Assembly: GCA_963573385.1 (NCBI GenBank)
Contig: CAUYLG010038459.1
Location: 1 to 64,000, forward strand
Direction: 5' to 3'
DNA: 64,000 nucleotides
Origin: Cacajao melanocephalus
Taxonomy: Eukaryota; Chordata; Mammalia; Primates; Pitheciidae
The notes under the pieces are model-generated. The model made no database searches, had not been told where the DNA came from, and saw only the letters and a list, made by a program, of their open reading frames with translations. Position numbers and translations under genes: made by a program. Shown here one piece after another: positions 50,343 through 62,790 of the stretch (positions are counted from its first letter, which is position 1; the number at the start of each line of letters is the position of its first letter).

Positions 50343-50764
50343 ATGCTGCCACGTGGCCCCAGGAGTCATCAGATATAAGCACCCTAAGAAGCTGTCCAGG
50401 GGTAGCAGAGAGACTCTGTCTGCAGTAAAGGGACACTTAAGGCTGAAGTGGCCCCAAGAACCACCCTCGTCATCTGTCAAACCCAGATATGACCACTCTG
50501 GGCGTCCTCAGACCTCAAAGGCCCAAAGACTCTGTCTACCACGTACACCACCCACTTCAGCTAACCCTTTCAAACTTGCACAGTCCACACCAGCATCTCA
50601 GCATCCTGAGGGCGAATTCTTCCTGGAAATCTGACAAGGGTAGGAAACACAGCTCACCCACTCCTGCTGGACCCCAGCATCTGGGGGCAGGGAAAGGGAA
50701 GGTGATTTCTCCCAGAGCTTCAAGACAGAGTTAGGCCTTCCCAGTCCGTCAGACCATCAGTCAC
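50343..50764. other. Unassigned DNA
   Basis: Nothing recognised. Frames at 50353-50734 are short and domain-free. Confidence 0.45.
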
Positions 50765-50945
50765 TCCCAGGACTCTCTTCTCACCTCTGTTACTGCACTT
50801 TTAGACCCTATTGTGTGATTCTCCCAGATCAGGTCTGCTTCCCTTGAAAGCAGGGGACATGTTTTATTCACCTCTTCATCCTCAGCTCCCAGCCCACCCA
50901 GGACCCAGCACCTAGTAGATGCCCAGTAAATATCTGCTAAATGAA
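50765..50945 (+). mobile_element. L2 LINE 3' end, sense
   Basis: cttgaaagcaggggacatgt, tttattcacctcttcatcct, cccagcacctagtagatgcc and cagtaaatatctgctaaatg match the L2 tail in order. Confidence 0.82.
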
Positions 50946-52584
50946 AAGCAGGAGACAGGGGCCAGAGACAGCCTGGCAGGTCAGTCCTGGTAGCTGCTTT
51001 ATAGCTGCTGTGACTGCCCAACCAGTCTCAGACCAACAAAGGCCCTGAACTTTTCAAATGACAAATGGAGAAGGGCTTTCCTTCTCAATGTGTGTCTCAG
51101 GGCCCAAAACATCTAGCAGTGCCATGACGAGGGATGATTAGCAAGATAGAGGCCAACTGTCCCCCGAGTCTCTCTTCACCAAATGCAGACATTGATGTGC
51201 ATGACAATAGGAAGCATGGGTGATACTCAAGATATTTAACAACCAGCATAGGATATTGCAAATCAGGGCAGGCACCGGCCACAAACACCAGGTATAGTCA
51301 GACCAGGAATACCAGTCAGAGAGGGAGATAATAACTTTGCTACAAAGAAGACAGACTAATGCAAGGAAGCCAGACTCCCTTGGTTTATTTGTCTGCATAG
51401 ACTCTGTAATGTCAGTATTTAATCTGATGAAGGCATTAACCAGCAGTGTGACCTTGTGCCAGTCACATCCTCTCTCTGGGCTTCAGTGCCCCCCCTCTGA
51501 TGAAATTGAAAGAAATGATCTCAAGTCGTTACAACAGTAATGTCCGATGATCTCATCTTCTCACAGATCACAGGTGGCACCCGGTAACAAAGAAAATCAG
51601 CAAAGCACACAGCTGGCTACGGTGATGAACAGACAAAAATTCCCTGACAAGGACACTCTCGATATTCACTGAGCTGTGCCATCTGGTATTGCAGGATGGG
51701 ATATGGCAGATCAAAGCCCAGAAACCTCCTTCCAGGCCTTTTGAGGAGTCCTAGAGATCTCCAGAAGCACCTTGTCAGTCGATAAAAGATGCCAGACATA
51801 AAGGACTTGGAAAAGAGCCACACCCAGCTCCCTTCCTCCTCCATGTAAACCCTCAGCCTGCTTTTCACCAGACCCACTGCCCAATTTTGTGCAAAACCTG
51901 GACAGTGCTCATCTCCGTGGCTGGGAGAGTGCCACCCCCAGGGGAGTACAAGCGAATAAAGAACAAGAGGAGCAGAAGCAAGGAGACCTTGTTTCAAGAT
52001 CCAGCCCTGCTAATCGTCTGACTGACAAGGTGGTTTACGTTCCCTAGTCCGTGAGAAAGAACATTAACTGCTCTAACCTCCTCGGGGTTGGGGAGGTGGA
52101 GGAGGGAGGGTGCTAAAATGAGCATCAGATGAAAATGCTGAAGGTTAATGTTTTCGTTATAGAATCTTTGGAGATGGAAATAAACATGTACCTGGGTTTG
52201 GGGATTTGGGGGTTTCCCTTGCCCCTCCCTGCTTTCCCGTGCATACCCACCCCAGGCTGCCCGGAGCCTCCCCTCTGAAATCAAATCCAGCCAGCCCTAC
52301 TGTGCCTCCCTCTCCTCAGCTGTGCAGTCCCAGGGGCAGGGGTGCAGACTTTTTGTTGTGTTCCCCAAAGATTCCACCGGGATAGGAAAGAGGCAAGGGA
52401 GAAGCCCAAGGCCCCAGCCTGCTGCCTCAGGGTAGGACAGTTGGGACAGGAACACAGCCAAGGCCAGTGGGAAATCATCGCATCCCAGTCATTAGTGCAA
52501 GCAGCAGTGGCATGACTGTTCCCTACACTCAGGAGAGCACAGCAACGTCATCAACAAACAGTAGAAACGGGCATCATTAAAACC
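50946..52584. other. Unassigned DNA with one MIR fragment
   Basis: About 1.6 kb. At 51430-51530 gtgtgaccttgtgccagtca then ctctgggcttcagtgccccc is a sense MIR core. Nothing else recognised. Confidence 0.5.
51430..51530 (+). mobile_element. MIR SINE fragment, sense
   Basis: Core segment only: gcagtgtgaccttgtgccag followed by cacatcctctctctgggctt. Confidence 0.7.
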
Positions 52585-52862
52585 CAAATTTTAATGATTG
52601 CCATTCTAATTGGTGTGAGATGGTATCTCAATGTAGTTTTGATTTGCATTTCTCTAATGACCAGCGATCTGTTGGGGGGGAAATAGGGGAGGGACAGCAG
52701 GAGGTGGGGAGTTGGGGAGAGATAGCATGGGGAGAAATGCCAGATATAGGTGGAGGGGAGGAAAGCAGTAAATCCCACTGCCACGTTTGTACCTATGCAA
52801 CAATCTTGCATGTTCTTCACATGTACCCCAAAACCTAAAAGGCAATAAAAAATATATTAAAA
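52585..52862 (+). mobile_element. Short L1 with inverted 5' part (second twin-priming case)
   Basis: 52590-52670 reads antisense ORF2 (aatgattgccattctaattg, gagatggtatctcaatgtag, tttgatttgcatttctctaa). The + strand then switches to the sense 3' UTR (gggagagatagcatggggag, aacaatcttgcatgttcttc, acatgtaccccaaaacctaa) and an A-rich tail. Several hundred bases of L1 between the two parts are missing, as is common at such junctions. Confidence 0.88.
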
Positions 52863-54358
52863 AAAAGAAGATACATAAATTAAAAACATATACACACCTA
52901 GCTTCAGAACTCCAAAATGTATGAAGGAAACACAGACAAAATTGAAAAGAAAAAGAGCAAATTCCACAATAATAGTTGGCGATTGTAATACCCTGCTTTC
53001 AATAATGAGTAGAACAATGAGACAGAAGATCAGTAAAAAAGTACAAGACTTGAACTATACTATAAACCAACTAGACCTAACAAACATCTACAAAACACTC
53101 CACATAACAACAGAAGACACATTTTCTTAACACATAAAACATTCTCCAGAATAATCATATGTGAGGTCACAAGTCTCAATAAACTTAAAAAGATGCAAAA
53201 CATACAAAAATATCCTTTCTAATTACAATGGGATGAAACTAGAAAGCAATAACAGACGAAAACCTAAAAATTCCAAAAATACATGAAAATCAAACAACAC
53301 ACTTTTAAATGGCTAATGGATCAAAACAGAAATTACAGAGAAATTAGAAAATACTTTGAGACAAATCTACCTAAAAACACAACATACCAAACCTGATAGG
53401 ATGTAGTGAATACAGTGCTTACAGAGAATATATGATTATGTTGTCTATGTTTCTCAAAAGAAAGATCTCAAACCAGTAATTTAGCTTTACACCTTACAGA
53501 ACTAGAAAAAGAAGAGCACACTAAACCCAAAGCTAGCAGAATTAAGGAAATAAAAAGATAAGAGTGAAGATACATGAAATGGAAAGAAAAAAAAAGTTGG
53601 TTATTTGAAAAAAAAATCAACAAAATTTACCTGATAAACCCAGAAAAAAGAGAAGATACAAACTGCTAAAATCACAAATGAATATGGCTAATAAACTTAG
53701 AGAAATAAAAAGGATTATGAGAAAATACTATAAACATTTATATGCAAACAAGTAAGATAACCAAGATGAAATGAACAAATTCTTAGAAGGAAAAAATTAC
53801 CAAAAGTGACTCAAAAAGAAATAGAAAATCTGAACAGACCTATAATAAGTAAAGAGATTGAATCAGTAATCAAAAAAACTTCCAACAACAACAACAAAAA
53901 TCCCATGTTTCATTGGTGAACCCTACTAAAAGGTTTTTTTTTTTTTGAGAAGTAACACCAATCCTTCTCAAATTCTTCCAAAACTTAGAAGAAGAAGATG
54001 AAATACTTTGAGTTATTCTATGAAGCCAGTATTCCCCCGATTTTAAAGTCAAAGAAAACTACAAACCAATATACTTTGTGAATACAGATGCAAAATTTCT
54101 CAACAAATATTAGCAAACTGAATCCAGCAACACATTATATGGATTTTATACCATGACCAAACTGTATTTATTCAAGGAATGCAAGGATGGTTTAACATAT
54201 GAAAATCAACCAAGGTATTATACTATATTAATAGAAGATGGGGGAAACCCCATTGATCATCTCATTGACGCAGGAAGAGAATTAAAAAAAAAATAAAACA
54301 CTCTTCCATGATTTAAAAAAATCAATCTACAAGCTAGGAAATAGAAGAGAATTTCCTC
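52863..54358 (+). mobile_element. Old L1 ORF2 (5' and reverse-transcriptase part), sense, decayed
   Basis: AT-rich sequence with ccacaataatagttggcgat, tacccaacaacacacttttaa-like and ggatggtttaacatatgaaa motifs in the order of L1 ORF2. The reading frame is closed throughout. Probably L1MC/L1ME age. It ends abruptly where a younger L1 5' end begins. Confidence 0.78.
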
Positions 54359-54363
54359 AAAAT

Positions 54364-56400
54364 AAAAAAGGGATCAAGGGATCAAGGGATTAAGATGGTG
54401 GACAGGAGGTAGGACTAGCTTCAGCTCCCACTCAAATGGACAGAGCAGCATGTGGAGACTCATATCATAAACTTTTGCTCCAAGAACTACCACAGGAACA
54501 TACCAGGAAAGCCAAGAGAATCCACAGACCTTTAAAGGAACTGGATTACCACTGCAGGCTCCCTGAGATCCCAAAAACCTGTGAGTCTGCTTGCTTTTTC
54601 AGTAGGGAGGTTCATGGTCTGGGGCAAGTTCTCAGCCCTGGTCACCCACTGCTTGGAAATGGACTCAGACTCTCAGCCCTGGTGCTGCTGGGGTGCACAG
54701 GGGGAGTGAGATTGGCCTTTAGGACTGTGGGCTGCATGGGAGGTGGGTGAGGCCTGTGACTGCAGGCTTTTCTCCACTTCCCTGGTGACATGTATGACTC
54801 AGCAGAGGCAACCATAATACCCCTGGGAATATAACTCCATTGGACTGGGAACCACACCCACATTTCCCACAGCAGCTGTAGCAAGTCCCACTCAAGGAGA
54901 AGCTGAACTCAGACATCCCTATCCCTGCCCCGACCTGGTGGCCACTCACCCTGGTAGCCAATGATAAAGATAATAATCTGTTGGGAATTCTATGGCCCTG
55001 CCCACCACCTGAGAAACCTGAATACTTAACCTAGGTGTCCCTAGGGCAAGTTTGTGTCCTCCCTATAAGATTGCAGCTGATAGCACTCTTGAAAGCACCA
55101 CCTCCTGCCTGGAACCAACAAACATGAAGACAGAGCACTAAACAGAAACACAACCAAGAACCCTCACAGAGTCCACTTTACTCCCCTGCTACCCCACCAG
55201 AGAAGTACCAGCTGCAAGACCTGAAGATGGGTCACATCACAGGACTCTTACCAGCCTGGAGTTTGGAAGCTCTACAGGGTGGCTAGACCCAGCAGAGCAA
55301 AATGATCACTGCAGTTCAGATCTCAGGAAACTCCATTCCTAGGGGAAGGCGGAGAACACCATATCAAGGGAGCATCCTGTGGGACGAAAGAATCTGAACA
55401 GCAGCCCTTGAGTCCAAGATCTTCCCTTTGACATAGTCTACTCAAATGAGAAGGAACCAGAAAAACAATTCTGGCAACATGACAAAACAAGGTTCTTTAA
55501 CACCACCCAAAATCATACCAGCTCACCAGCAATGGATCCAAACCAAGATGAAATCTCTGATCTGCCAGAAAAGGAATTCGGAAGGTTGATTATTAAGCTA
55601 ATCAAGGAGGCACCAGAGAAAGGTAAAGTCCAATTTAAAGAAATCAAAAACATGTTACAGGATATGAAAGGAAAATTCTTCAGTGAAATAGATAGCACAA
55701 ATGAAAAACAACCACAACTTCTGAAAATCAAGGACACACTTAGAGAATGCAAAATGCACTGGAAAATCTCAGCAATAGAATTGAAAAAGCAGAAGAAAGA
55801 ACTTCAGAGCTCAAAGACAAGGCTTTTGAATTAACCTAATTCATGAAAAACAAAGAAAAAACGATTTTAAAAAATGAACAAAGCCTCCAAGAAGTTTGGG
55901 ACTGCATTAAATGTCCAAACCTAAGAATAATTGGTTTCCCAAGAATCTAAAAGTTTGGAAAATGTCTTTGAAAGAATAATCAAGGAAAATATCCCCAGCC
56001 TTGCTAGAGATCTAGACATCCAAATATAAGAAGCTCAAAGAACACCTGGAAAATTCATCACAAAAAAGATAATCAACTAGGCACATATTCATGAGGTTAT
56101 CTAAAGTCAAGACGAAGGAAACAATCTTAAGAGCTATGTGACAAAAGCGTCAGGTCAGGTAACCTATAAAGGAAAACCTATCAGATTAACAGCAGATTTC
56201 TCAGCAGAAACCCTACAAGCTAGAAGGGATTGGGGTCCTATTTTTACCCTCCTTAAACAAAATGATTATCAGCCAAGAATTTTGTATCCAGTGAAACTAA
56301 GTTTCATAAATGAAGGAAAGATACAGTCTTCTCCAGACAAACAAATTCTGAGAGAATTCACCACTACCAAGCCAGGACCAGATGGAAAGAAGCCAGTCAC
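54364..56400 (+). mobile_element. L1 5' UTR plus ORF1 fragment lacking the 3' half
   Basis: It starts with aagatggtggacaggaggta and passes through about 1.1 kb of GC-richer 5' UTR. ORF1 remnants follow from 55532 to 56404. There is no ORF2 and no 3' UTR of the same age, and an older L1 3' end follows directly. L1 copies normally lose the 5' end, so a 5'-only copy implies later deletion or recombination. The 5' UTR is where L1 promoters lie in both directions. Activity here is unknown. Confidence 0.8.
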
Positions 56401-56404
56401 ATAA
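55532..56404 (+). pseudogene. L1 ORF1 remnant
   Basis: The first open piece (55532-55834, 100 codons) starts MDPNQDEISDLPEKEF and is Glu/Lys-rich, as in the N-terminal coiled-coil part of L1 ORF1p. The frame then breaks several times. A second open piece (56138-56404, 88 codons) carries the conserved C-terminal segment IRLTADFSAETLQARRDW followed by GPIF. ORF1p is the trimeric RNA-binding chaperone of the L1 ribonucleoprotein. This copy cannot make it. Confidence 0.88.
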
Positions 56405-56698
56405 GGCCACATAGTATATGATTCCATTTATATAAAATATCCCAAAATAGTTAAATCCATAGAGACAGAAAGTAGATTAATGGTTGCCAGGGGTTCAGGA
56501 GAGACGGAGAGGAGAAGTGAATGTTTTACAGGTACAGGGTTTCTTTCTTTTTGGGGTAAAATAATTCTAGAATTAGGTAGTGGTGATGGCTGTACAACAT
56601 TGTAAATGTTATAAAATCCACTGAATTGTAAATTCTAAAATAGCTAAAATGGCAAATTTTATGCAATGTAAATTTTATCTCAATAAAAAAATTTAAAA
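56405..56698 (+). mobile_element. Old L1M 3' end, sense
   Basis: atatgattccatttatataa, tggttgccaggggttcagga, ggtagtggtgatggctgtac and aaatggcaaattttatgcaa precede ctcaataaaaaaattt, in the order of old L1M 3' ends. It may be the remainder of the element seen at 52863-54358, split by the younger L1. Confidence 0.82.
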
Positions 56699-56699
56699 C

Positions 56700-57292
56700 A
56701 AGTCAAGTGCCATAAAAAATCGGATACGACTGAAATCCCATTACTGGGTATATACCAAAAGGATTATAAAACATTCCATTATAAAGACACATGCACATGT
56801 ATGCTTATTGCAGCACTGTTTACAATAGCAAAGACTTGGAACCAACCCAAATGCCCATCAATGATAGACTGGATAGAGAAAATGTGGCACATATACACCA
56901 TGGAATCCCATGCAGCCATAAAAAAGGACGAGTTCATGTCCTTTGCAGGGACATGGATGAAGCTGGAAACCATCATTCTCAGCAAACTGACACAAGAGCA
57001 GAAAACCAAACACCGCATGTTCTTATTCATAAGTGGGTGTTGAATAATGAGAACACATGGGCACAGGGAGGAAACATCACACACTGGGGCCTGTAGCAGG
57101 GTAGGGGGCCTAGGGGAGGGATAGCAGGGGGTGGGAGGATTGGGGAGGGATAACATTAGGAGAAATACCTAATGTGGATGACGGGGGCATAGATGCAGCA
57201 AACCACCATGGCACATGTATACCTATGTAACAAACTTGCATGATCTGCACATGTACCCCAGAACTTAAATTTAAAAAAAAAAGTATTTTACA
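56700..57292 (+). mobile_element. L1PA-like element, ORF2 tail and 3' UTR, sense
   Basis: Well-preserved 5'-truncated copy: ggaaccaacccaaatgccca, ttcatgtcctttgcagggac, gaacacatgggcacagggag, then the G-rich 3' UTR, acatgtaccccagaacttaa and an A-run at 57273-57282. An 80-codon remnant of the ORF2 C-terminus is open at 56801-57043. It closely resembles the copy at 1-487. Confidence 0.95.
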
Positions 57293-58384
57293 GATCAGTG
57301 CTTTTTTCCTCACTTTCTTATTTGTTTTCATAGAAGTTACCATATGCAGGGGAAATTATGCTTTTACTACAAGTTCAGGCTGTGTGATGAACTGGGAAAA
57401 AAAATATCCAAAGATTTCAGAGCCAGTTCTGGCTCTGACATTAAAGAACCATATGATTCTGGGGAAGTCCCATTTTTTCCTCTGGGCTCCATTCACCTCA
57501 GATGACACCATGATGTCCACCTGTGCGGTATACGGGCTAGGCCTGGTCTGGATCCAGGAACGACATAGACAGGCCATGGGTCAGTTCTGAGCCTGATTCA
57601 TTACAAGATAGGTTAATGGTAAAGCAGGAGAGAGGAAACAATTCAGAGTTTTTCCTGAGACTTCCCCTGAATGATCCTCGTCTGTGGGCAAAATGCTCAA
57701 GAATGCTATTTTTAAAAGGGTGACGATATTTGGTTAAAATGTCCTCGGAGGAAGGGGAGGTAAGGACTGTGAGAAGCGTGCCCAAACCACAGAGCCTCCA
57801 AACTGCAGTCCACATCACCAGCAACAGCCCTAATGAGCTCTGTGCTGGACACTCCCAATTGAATTACATAATACATTTCCGTTTCATTTCATGAATCACA
57901 ACTTGGGATACAATGTTCCTGGGTTGCAGTTGATATATTTCAGAGATTACCAAAGATTTCAAAAAGAAAAATCTATTTTATTAAATTCATATGTAAAATG
58001 TCTGTATGTCAGCCAACTTATTTTCAAATCTGAGATTTTCTTAAATGTTGTAGTTACAGCTCAATGTCAAGAGAGTTCCGATAAACCCATTAATGAATAG
58101 TGAGACTGCAGTCGCCCCTGGATTCTTCATTTCTTTTGAGAGTTCAGATCTTGGTTGATGACAGTGGGTTTCATTTCAGCTGCCCCTCTTGGGTGAGAAT
58201 GAGAAAAAAGTGGCAGAGCTTCAGACCATAAACCAGGAGAAGTGGAACTCATACAGGCAACTATGTAACTGTGAGTTTTGCTCACTATAAGACTACAGTA
58301 CAAGCCATATATTCAAACATTAACTCCTTCATGGATGTCAATGTTATTGGTATCCATCAGGACTCACTGGTCTTTGCTCAAGGT
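57293..58384. other. Unassigned DNA with a possible MIR scrap
   Basis: Positions 57425-57510 (agttctggctctgacattaa and downstream) may be a weak sense MIR. A 116-codon frame at 57240-57590 starts in the L1 tail and has no domain. Confidence 0.4.
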
Positions 58385-58655
58385 AACACAGGAGCTAGAA
58401 AGCAAGTTCGTGAATTGGAAAGACACAGGTTCAAATCTTAGCTCAGCCATTGGTAGCTGTGCAACTTTGGGAAGGTTATTTAATTCCCCTAAGCTTCAGT
58501 GTATTAATCTGTAATATGGGAATAATAATAGTACATGGGTCATTGAGTGCTTGCAATGACTAACAAAATGGGGTATGCAGGTGATTAGCATAGTGCCTAG
58601 CACATAGAAAGTGTTCAATAAACACTAGTCATGTGTTATTGTTGTTATTCTACCT
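58385..58655 (+). mobile_element. MIR SINE, sense, nearly full length
   Basis: ttggaaagacacaggttcaa, atcttagctcagccattgg, gtgcaactttgggaaggtta, gtaatatgggaataataata and tagtgcctagcacatagaaa, then gtgttcaataaacac, follow the whole MIR order. One of the best preserved MIRs here. Confidence 0.95.
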
Positions 58656-59179
58656 TAGAAGCAACAACTTTGAATTGCAAATTGAGTTGGGGCTGATCTA
58701 GTTTGTCCTGAGCTCATTTTCAAAACTTACGATCAAGTTCACTTTTGTGAAGGCACATACTCTTTGAGAATGTGAATTGACTGTACATCATTCATTCATT
58801 CGTCATTTCTTTATCCAGTCATTTGCTTACTATTGACCATCACCTATGTGCCTGACAGAATTAAATCTTAAGGGAACAAAGTTGGGAAGAACAAAACACA
58901 GTTTCTTTCTTCAAGGTTCTGACTGTGGGGAAAGGCAAGTATTGTGATGAACACAAGCTGAAAGTGATCAAAAGGCTTCAGGCGCAGAGAGGAAGTCCAT
59001 CTGAACCAGACGCAGATGCTGGGCATAGCAGGGCAGGGCCTTCCCTAGCAGGCTGCTGTGCACGTGAAATGAGACCAAGCGTGGAAAGAGAAAAGAGCTA
59101 TGTGTGAGGGCAACAGGCCACTCAGGGAGATGGAGATGGATTACTTCAAAATACATGAGAGTGGGTGCAGGGAACTGCA
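58656..59179. other. Unassigned DNA with a possible antisense L2 tail
   Basis: catcattcattcattcgtca with tatgtgcctgacag at 58787-58858 resembles a reversed L2 tail. The rest is unassigned. Confidence 0.4.
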
Positions 59180-59330
59180 TTTTTAAGTGTTTACTATGAG
59201 CCCAAATATTTTACATTTGTCAATTCAACAAGAAAATCCCCATTTTCCAGATATGAAAACCAAGGCCCAGAGAGATTTCATACCTGGCCCAAGATCACAC
59301 CGCAGGCCCAAAGCCGTCAAAATTTTGCCA
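59180..59330 (-). mobile_element. MIR SINE, antisense, diverged
   Basis: gtgtttactatgagcccaaa, attttccagatatgaaaacc, aaggcccagagagatttca and cccaagatcacaccgcaggc match the reverse MIR order. Confidence 0.7.
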
Positions 59331-60169
59331 AAGCCCAAACACTCTTCACAGGATCATACCACCTCCTTATGCTAGTACATATTCTATAATAAGGCCTAAG
59401 TGATTGGTATTGATTAGAAAATCCAAAGAGGCTTCCTTGGTCTTATGAACTAATATATATTGCACCAATCAGCATTGAATAGTATATGGAAAGTCTAATT
59501 ATAATTTCTTCCAGAGCAATAATGAGCAGGTGATAATTCACTAGCGCAGCACCCGCAATGCATTTGGCCTGCATTCTCACACCCCAGGTGAAGTTTTTCT
59601 AACAAAATACAGGTGTGTGTGGGGGGGGGGGGTTCAACTCTTACTAGAGAAGACAAATAGAAAAAACAATGCTTAGTTTATAAAAGAGTAATGTAACTCT
59701 ACTAGAATATTGACTTTTTTTTTTTCACTTTTTGACCTCCAAACATCTGTAAATAGAATATCTGTTATTTTTGCACTGTTATTAACTGTGAAGTTTGGTC
59801 TTGCCATAGACAGAGTTCACAGTGCTGGGAGTTGGTGTTTGCATGCCTCGCAGACTCTGTCCCTCAGGGTAATATGCTTGCAGAGTATTTGTGGTTTATC
59901 AAGCATTGCGCTTTCTCTTTCTCATGTGATGCTCACAGCAACTCTGGAAGGGAAGAAGAAGAGGTATTTATACCTCCATTGAACAGAGCTTGGGGACACA
60001 CATGGAGTAACAAGAGCCAGCGCTGATCCATCATTGCCTGCCTCCCAGTTCAGTTCTGTTCCCTGCGCTGTGTCGTATCCTAATTGCTCTGTTCATTTTG
60101 TACCTGTGAGGGTTAACTGGGAACACAGGAGTTCTGTTAAATATCACAGTAGTTAGTACATTTTAATCC
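59331..60169. other. Unassigned DNA with a G12 run and a possible MIR scrap
   Basis: A run of 12 G lies at 59621-59632. At 59895-59995 ctcatgtgatgctcacagca followed by actctggaaggg may be a weak antisense MIR. Confidence 0.4.
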
Positions 60170-60720
60170 TGATCCCCCAGCCTACTGTAGCTGCTGTAAA
60201 ATATATGGCAATAATTTCCTGAGGCAGGGTAATGTATAAGGAATGTTAGGCCAGCCTCTGGGCATATTTGCCTTAGCTCAGTTTTATTAAAGTAAAACTT
60301 TTATTAAGGCATGTGGTGAATTGAGCAATCGGCATGATTCATGCTGTTATAAACCCATTGCTACACTCACAATAAATCAATGAGCCATTGTCGTACATTT
60401 GCTGTGGAGTTGGTAGAAACAAGGAAAAAATCAATATGGGGATATTATTCAGACCATATGAAAGTATTAAAGTGTATTCTGTGTGTATTAAACCTGGCCA
60501 AACCATATTTCATGTGTTCTTTTTTTTCCTGTAAATATCTCCGTTAGCATCGTCTACGCTGGGCTGTTTGCTAATCCATATGTTATTTGGAGATAATTAT
60601 AGGAAATATTTAAAATTCCACATAGGTCTTTGTGAGTTTTAAAATTTATTCTATAAATTTATATAATAAAATTATCCTAAGGAAAAAGCATTAACAATAA
60701 ATTTAGAACAATGAGCCTCT
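60170..60720. other. Repeat-free AT-rich stretch, candidate conserved non-coding element
   Basis: No repeat family recognised and no frame. It is rich in ATTA/TAAT cores and contains gagataattataggaaat and gtttgctaatccatatgtta, the sort of composition seen in developmental enhancers. This is a hunch from composition, not shown by the sequence. Confidence 0.3.
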
Positions 60721-62790
60721 TCCTTAACAAACATAGTATAGCTGTAACCTTGCATTATTCAATAGGTAATGTGCTCTTCTTTAGGGAAGAAAAAAAAAAA
60801 AAAACAGGAGGAAGCGATTTGAGCCAAAGAAAGGGCACTTTTCATTATCTCACAGCTAGATGGGGACAATCATTGAGCCAGCAGCATTCTCTGCATCTCT
60901 GGAAACTATTACTATATCTCCACTTACCTGGAACTTCTTCAGAATGTTGAAATACGTGTCAGTGACAGCCATTTCCCTATGGCAGCAGTGTGTGATCACC
61001 TGCGTTTCTGCACTAGGAGTTTCAGGTTCCTCTGGAGGCTAATGTGAGTTGATCAGAAAAAAAAGGTGTAGTCACAGCTGGCTTCAAACTCAAGCTGCAA
61101 TACCACCAAGATCCTTCTGTGTTTCAGGTAGTAGGGAGCTGGGCCATTTATTGCAATAGTCATTACTCAGAGGGGTTTCTGTGGCTCTCTAATACTCTCT
61201 GAAACAAATGTTAGATTTCACAAAATACTTATGCAGTGCCTGCTGAGGTTTGAGGCTGCCCTCTCAGCCCAAAGGGAAGGGAAAGGCATTATGTGAATGT
61301 GCCATGGCATTACATTTGCTAAGTCGAGGCAGCCTCTGTCCAGTGCTCTAAGTACAGAGTACTACTTAAAATGAGAAGAAGCAGAGACAGTTCCAACTGA
61401 AGAATCTGAGATTCCTGGAGGGGCTTTGAAAGATGGTTTCAACTTCAACAGGAAGAACACCTGAACCAAAAATATTTGCTCTGCCCTTGAGTTGTTTTCT
61501 GTTTGTAGCTTGCCACCCAATGGCTGTCTTTTGGAGAAAGAGAATCAGAAACTTCACATAGTTGTGCTCTTTGGAACTCAACCAATCTTCTTATGGAATA
61601 TTAGCTTACATTTTCCAGCACAAGGAGTTCCAAATGCATATCCAGGCAGTTGGGACATCTGTGATATGGGAATTTTGTGATAACCCTGGTAAGACTTGAT
61701 GACTTTCATCACCAAAAGAGGTATGCTCGCTCTCAGTGGAAACACTTTGTTTTGTTTTCATGTAATAAAAATAATATTTCTATTTACTTACTAGCCAGTT
61801 AAAATGACGAGATTTAATTTTGCTTGATTCCAAAAGAAATAACAGGTAGGGGGAGGAAGGGGGAGAGAGAGTACAAAATAAACAGGAAGGCTGAGGAAGA
61901 GACCCAGTCTCGCAGTTTGTGTGGGGTAAAGGAGGTGAGAACTGAGCCTCTCCTTACCAACTCATTCCCTGGCCATTGCTGACTAATGGGACAACTTCAC
62001 TGCTTCCAGTTGATGGGGGCATGTGCTAGTTTTCTGCTCCTTTCCATGCTTTCATTCGGAGCCCAACCTACTGGCGGCAGCAGCTTCAGTAGAGACCAGA
62101 GTGCATGTGACATCATCTTTGGCTTAAGGATGGTATGTGTGTCTTTCAGGGCATATGGTCCGAGATGATCCATCATGGCCTATGATGTCAGATTATCCGC
62201 TGAGACTCAGGCTTCTTTGCAGAAATGCAGTTATATTCCAATAATGGTATTTCCAGTTGTTGTGACAGACAAGACTGATGCAGGGAAGAAGTGACTGGTG
62301 GAACACCGGATGATATACGTACACGGCAGGCAGAAGAATGAGGCATTATGAGCTGAGCTGTCAGTGAGTTTTGCAGTTCTTTCCTTCCCTGTACATTTCT
62401 CAGCAGTCAGCATTGGTTGCCATCCAAATCGCCACGGTCAACCATTCCACAAAGCTCAGCCCAGTAGCCTGGTAAATCCCAGGCGTGGCAGTGATTCCCC
62501 GAGCCTCCACCTGCTCCTCCAGCCATGCATCCTCTTCAAGCTACGCTCCTCCTCACTTCATAAACCAGGAGGACCATTTAGAGGAATGCCTTAGCCTTTT
62601 CCTCTCTATGTTTAATAACCCCAATCATTTTATTCTTCCTCTAACTCTTTGTTTATATTACTTTTTTAACCTTTTATTCTTTTTTCTTTAAAAACATTTT
62701 TTTTTCTAGGCTTTTTCTCTAAATCTTCTATATCCTGTTTTTGAGCATTCTGGCCTCTACCACTGGCTTGAAAACAAACCGAAACCTAAC
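60721..62790. other. Unassigned DNA, about 2 kb
   Basis: No repeat family and no gene recognised. A-run at 60788-60803; T-rich patch at 62670-62706. Confidence 0.5.
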
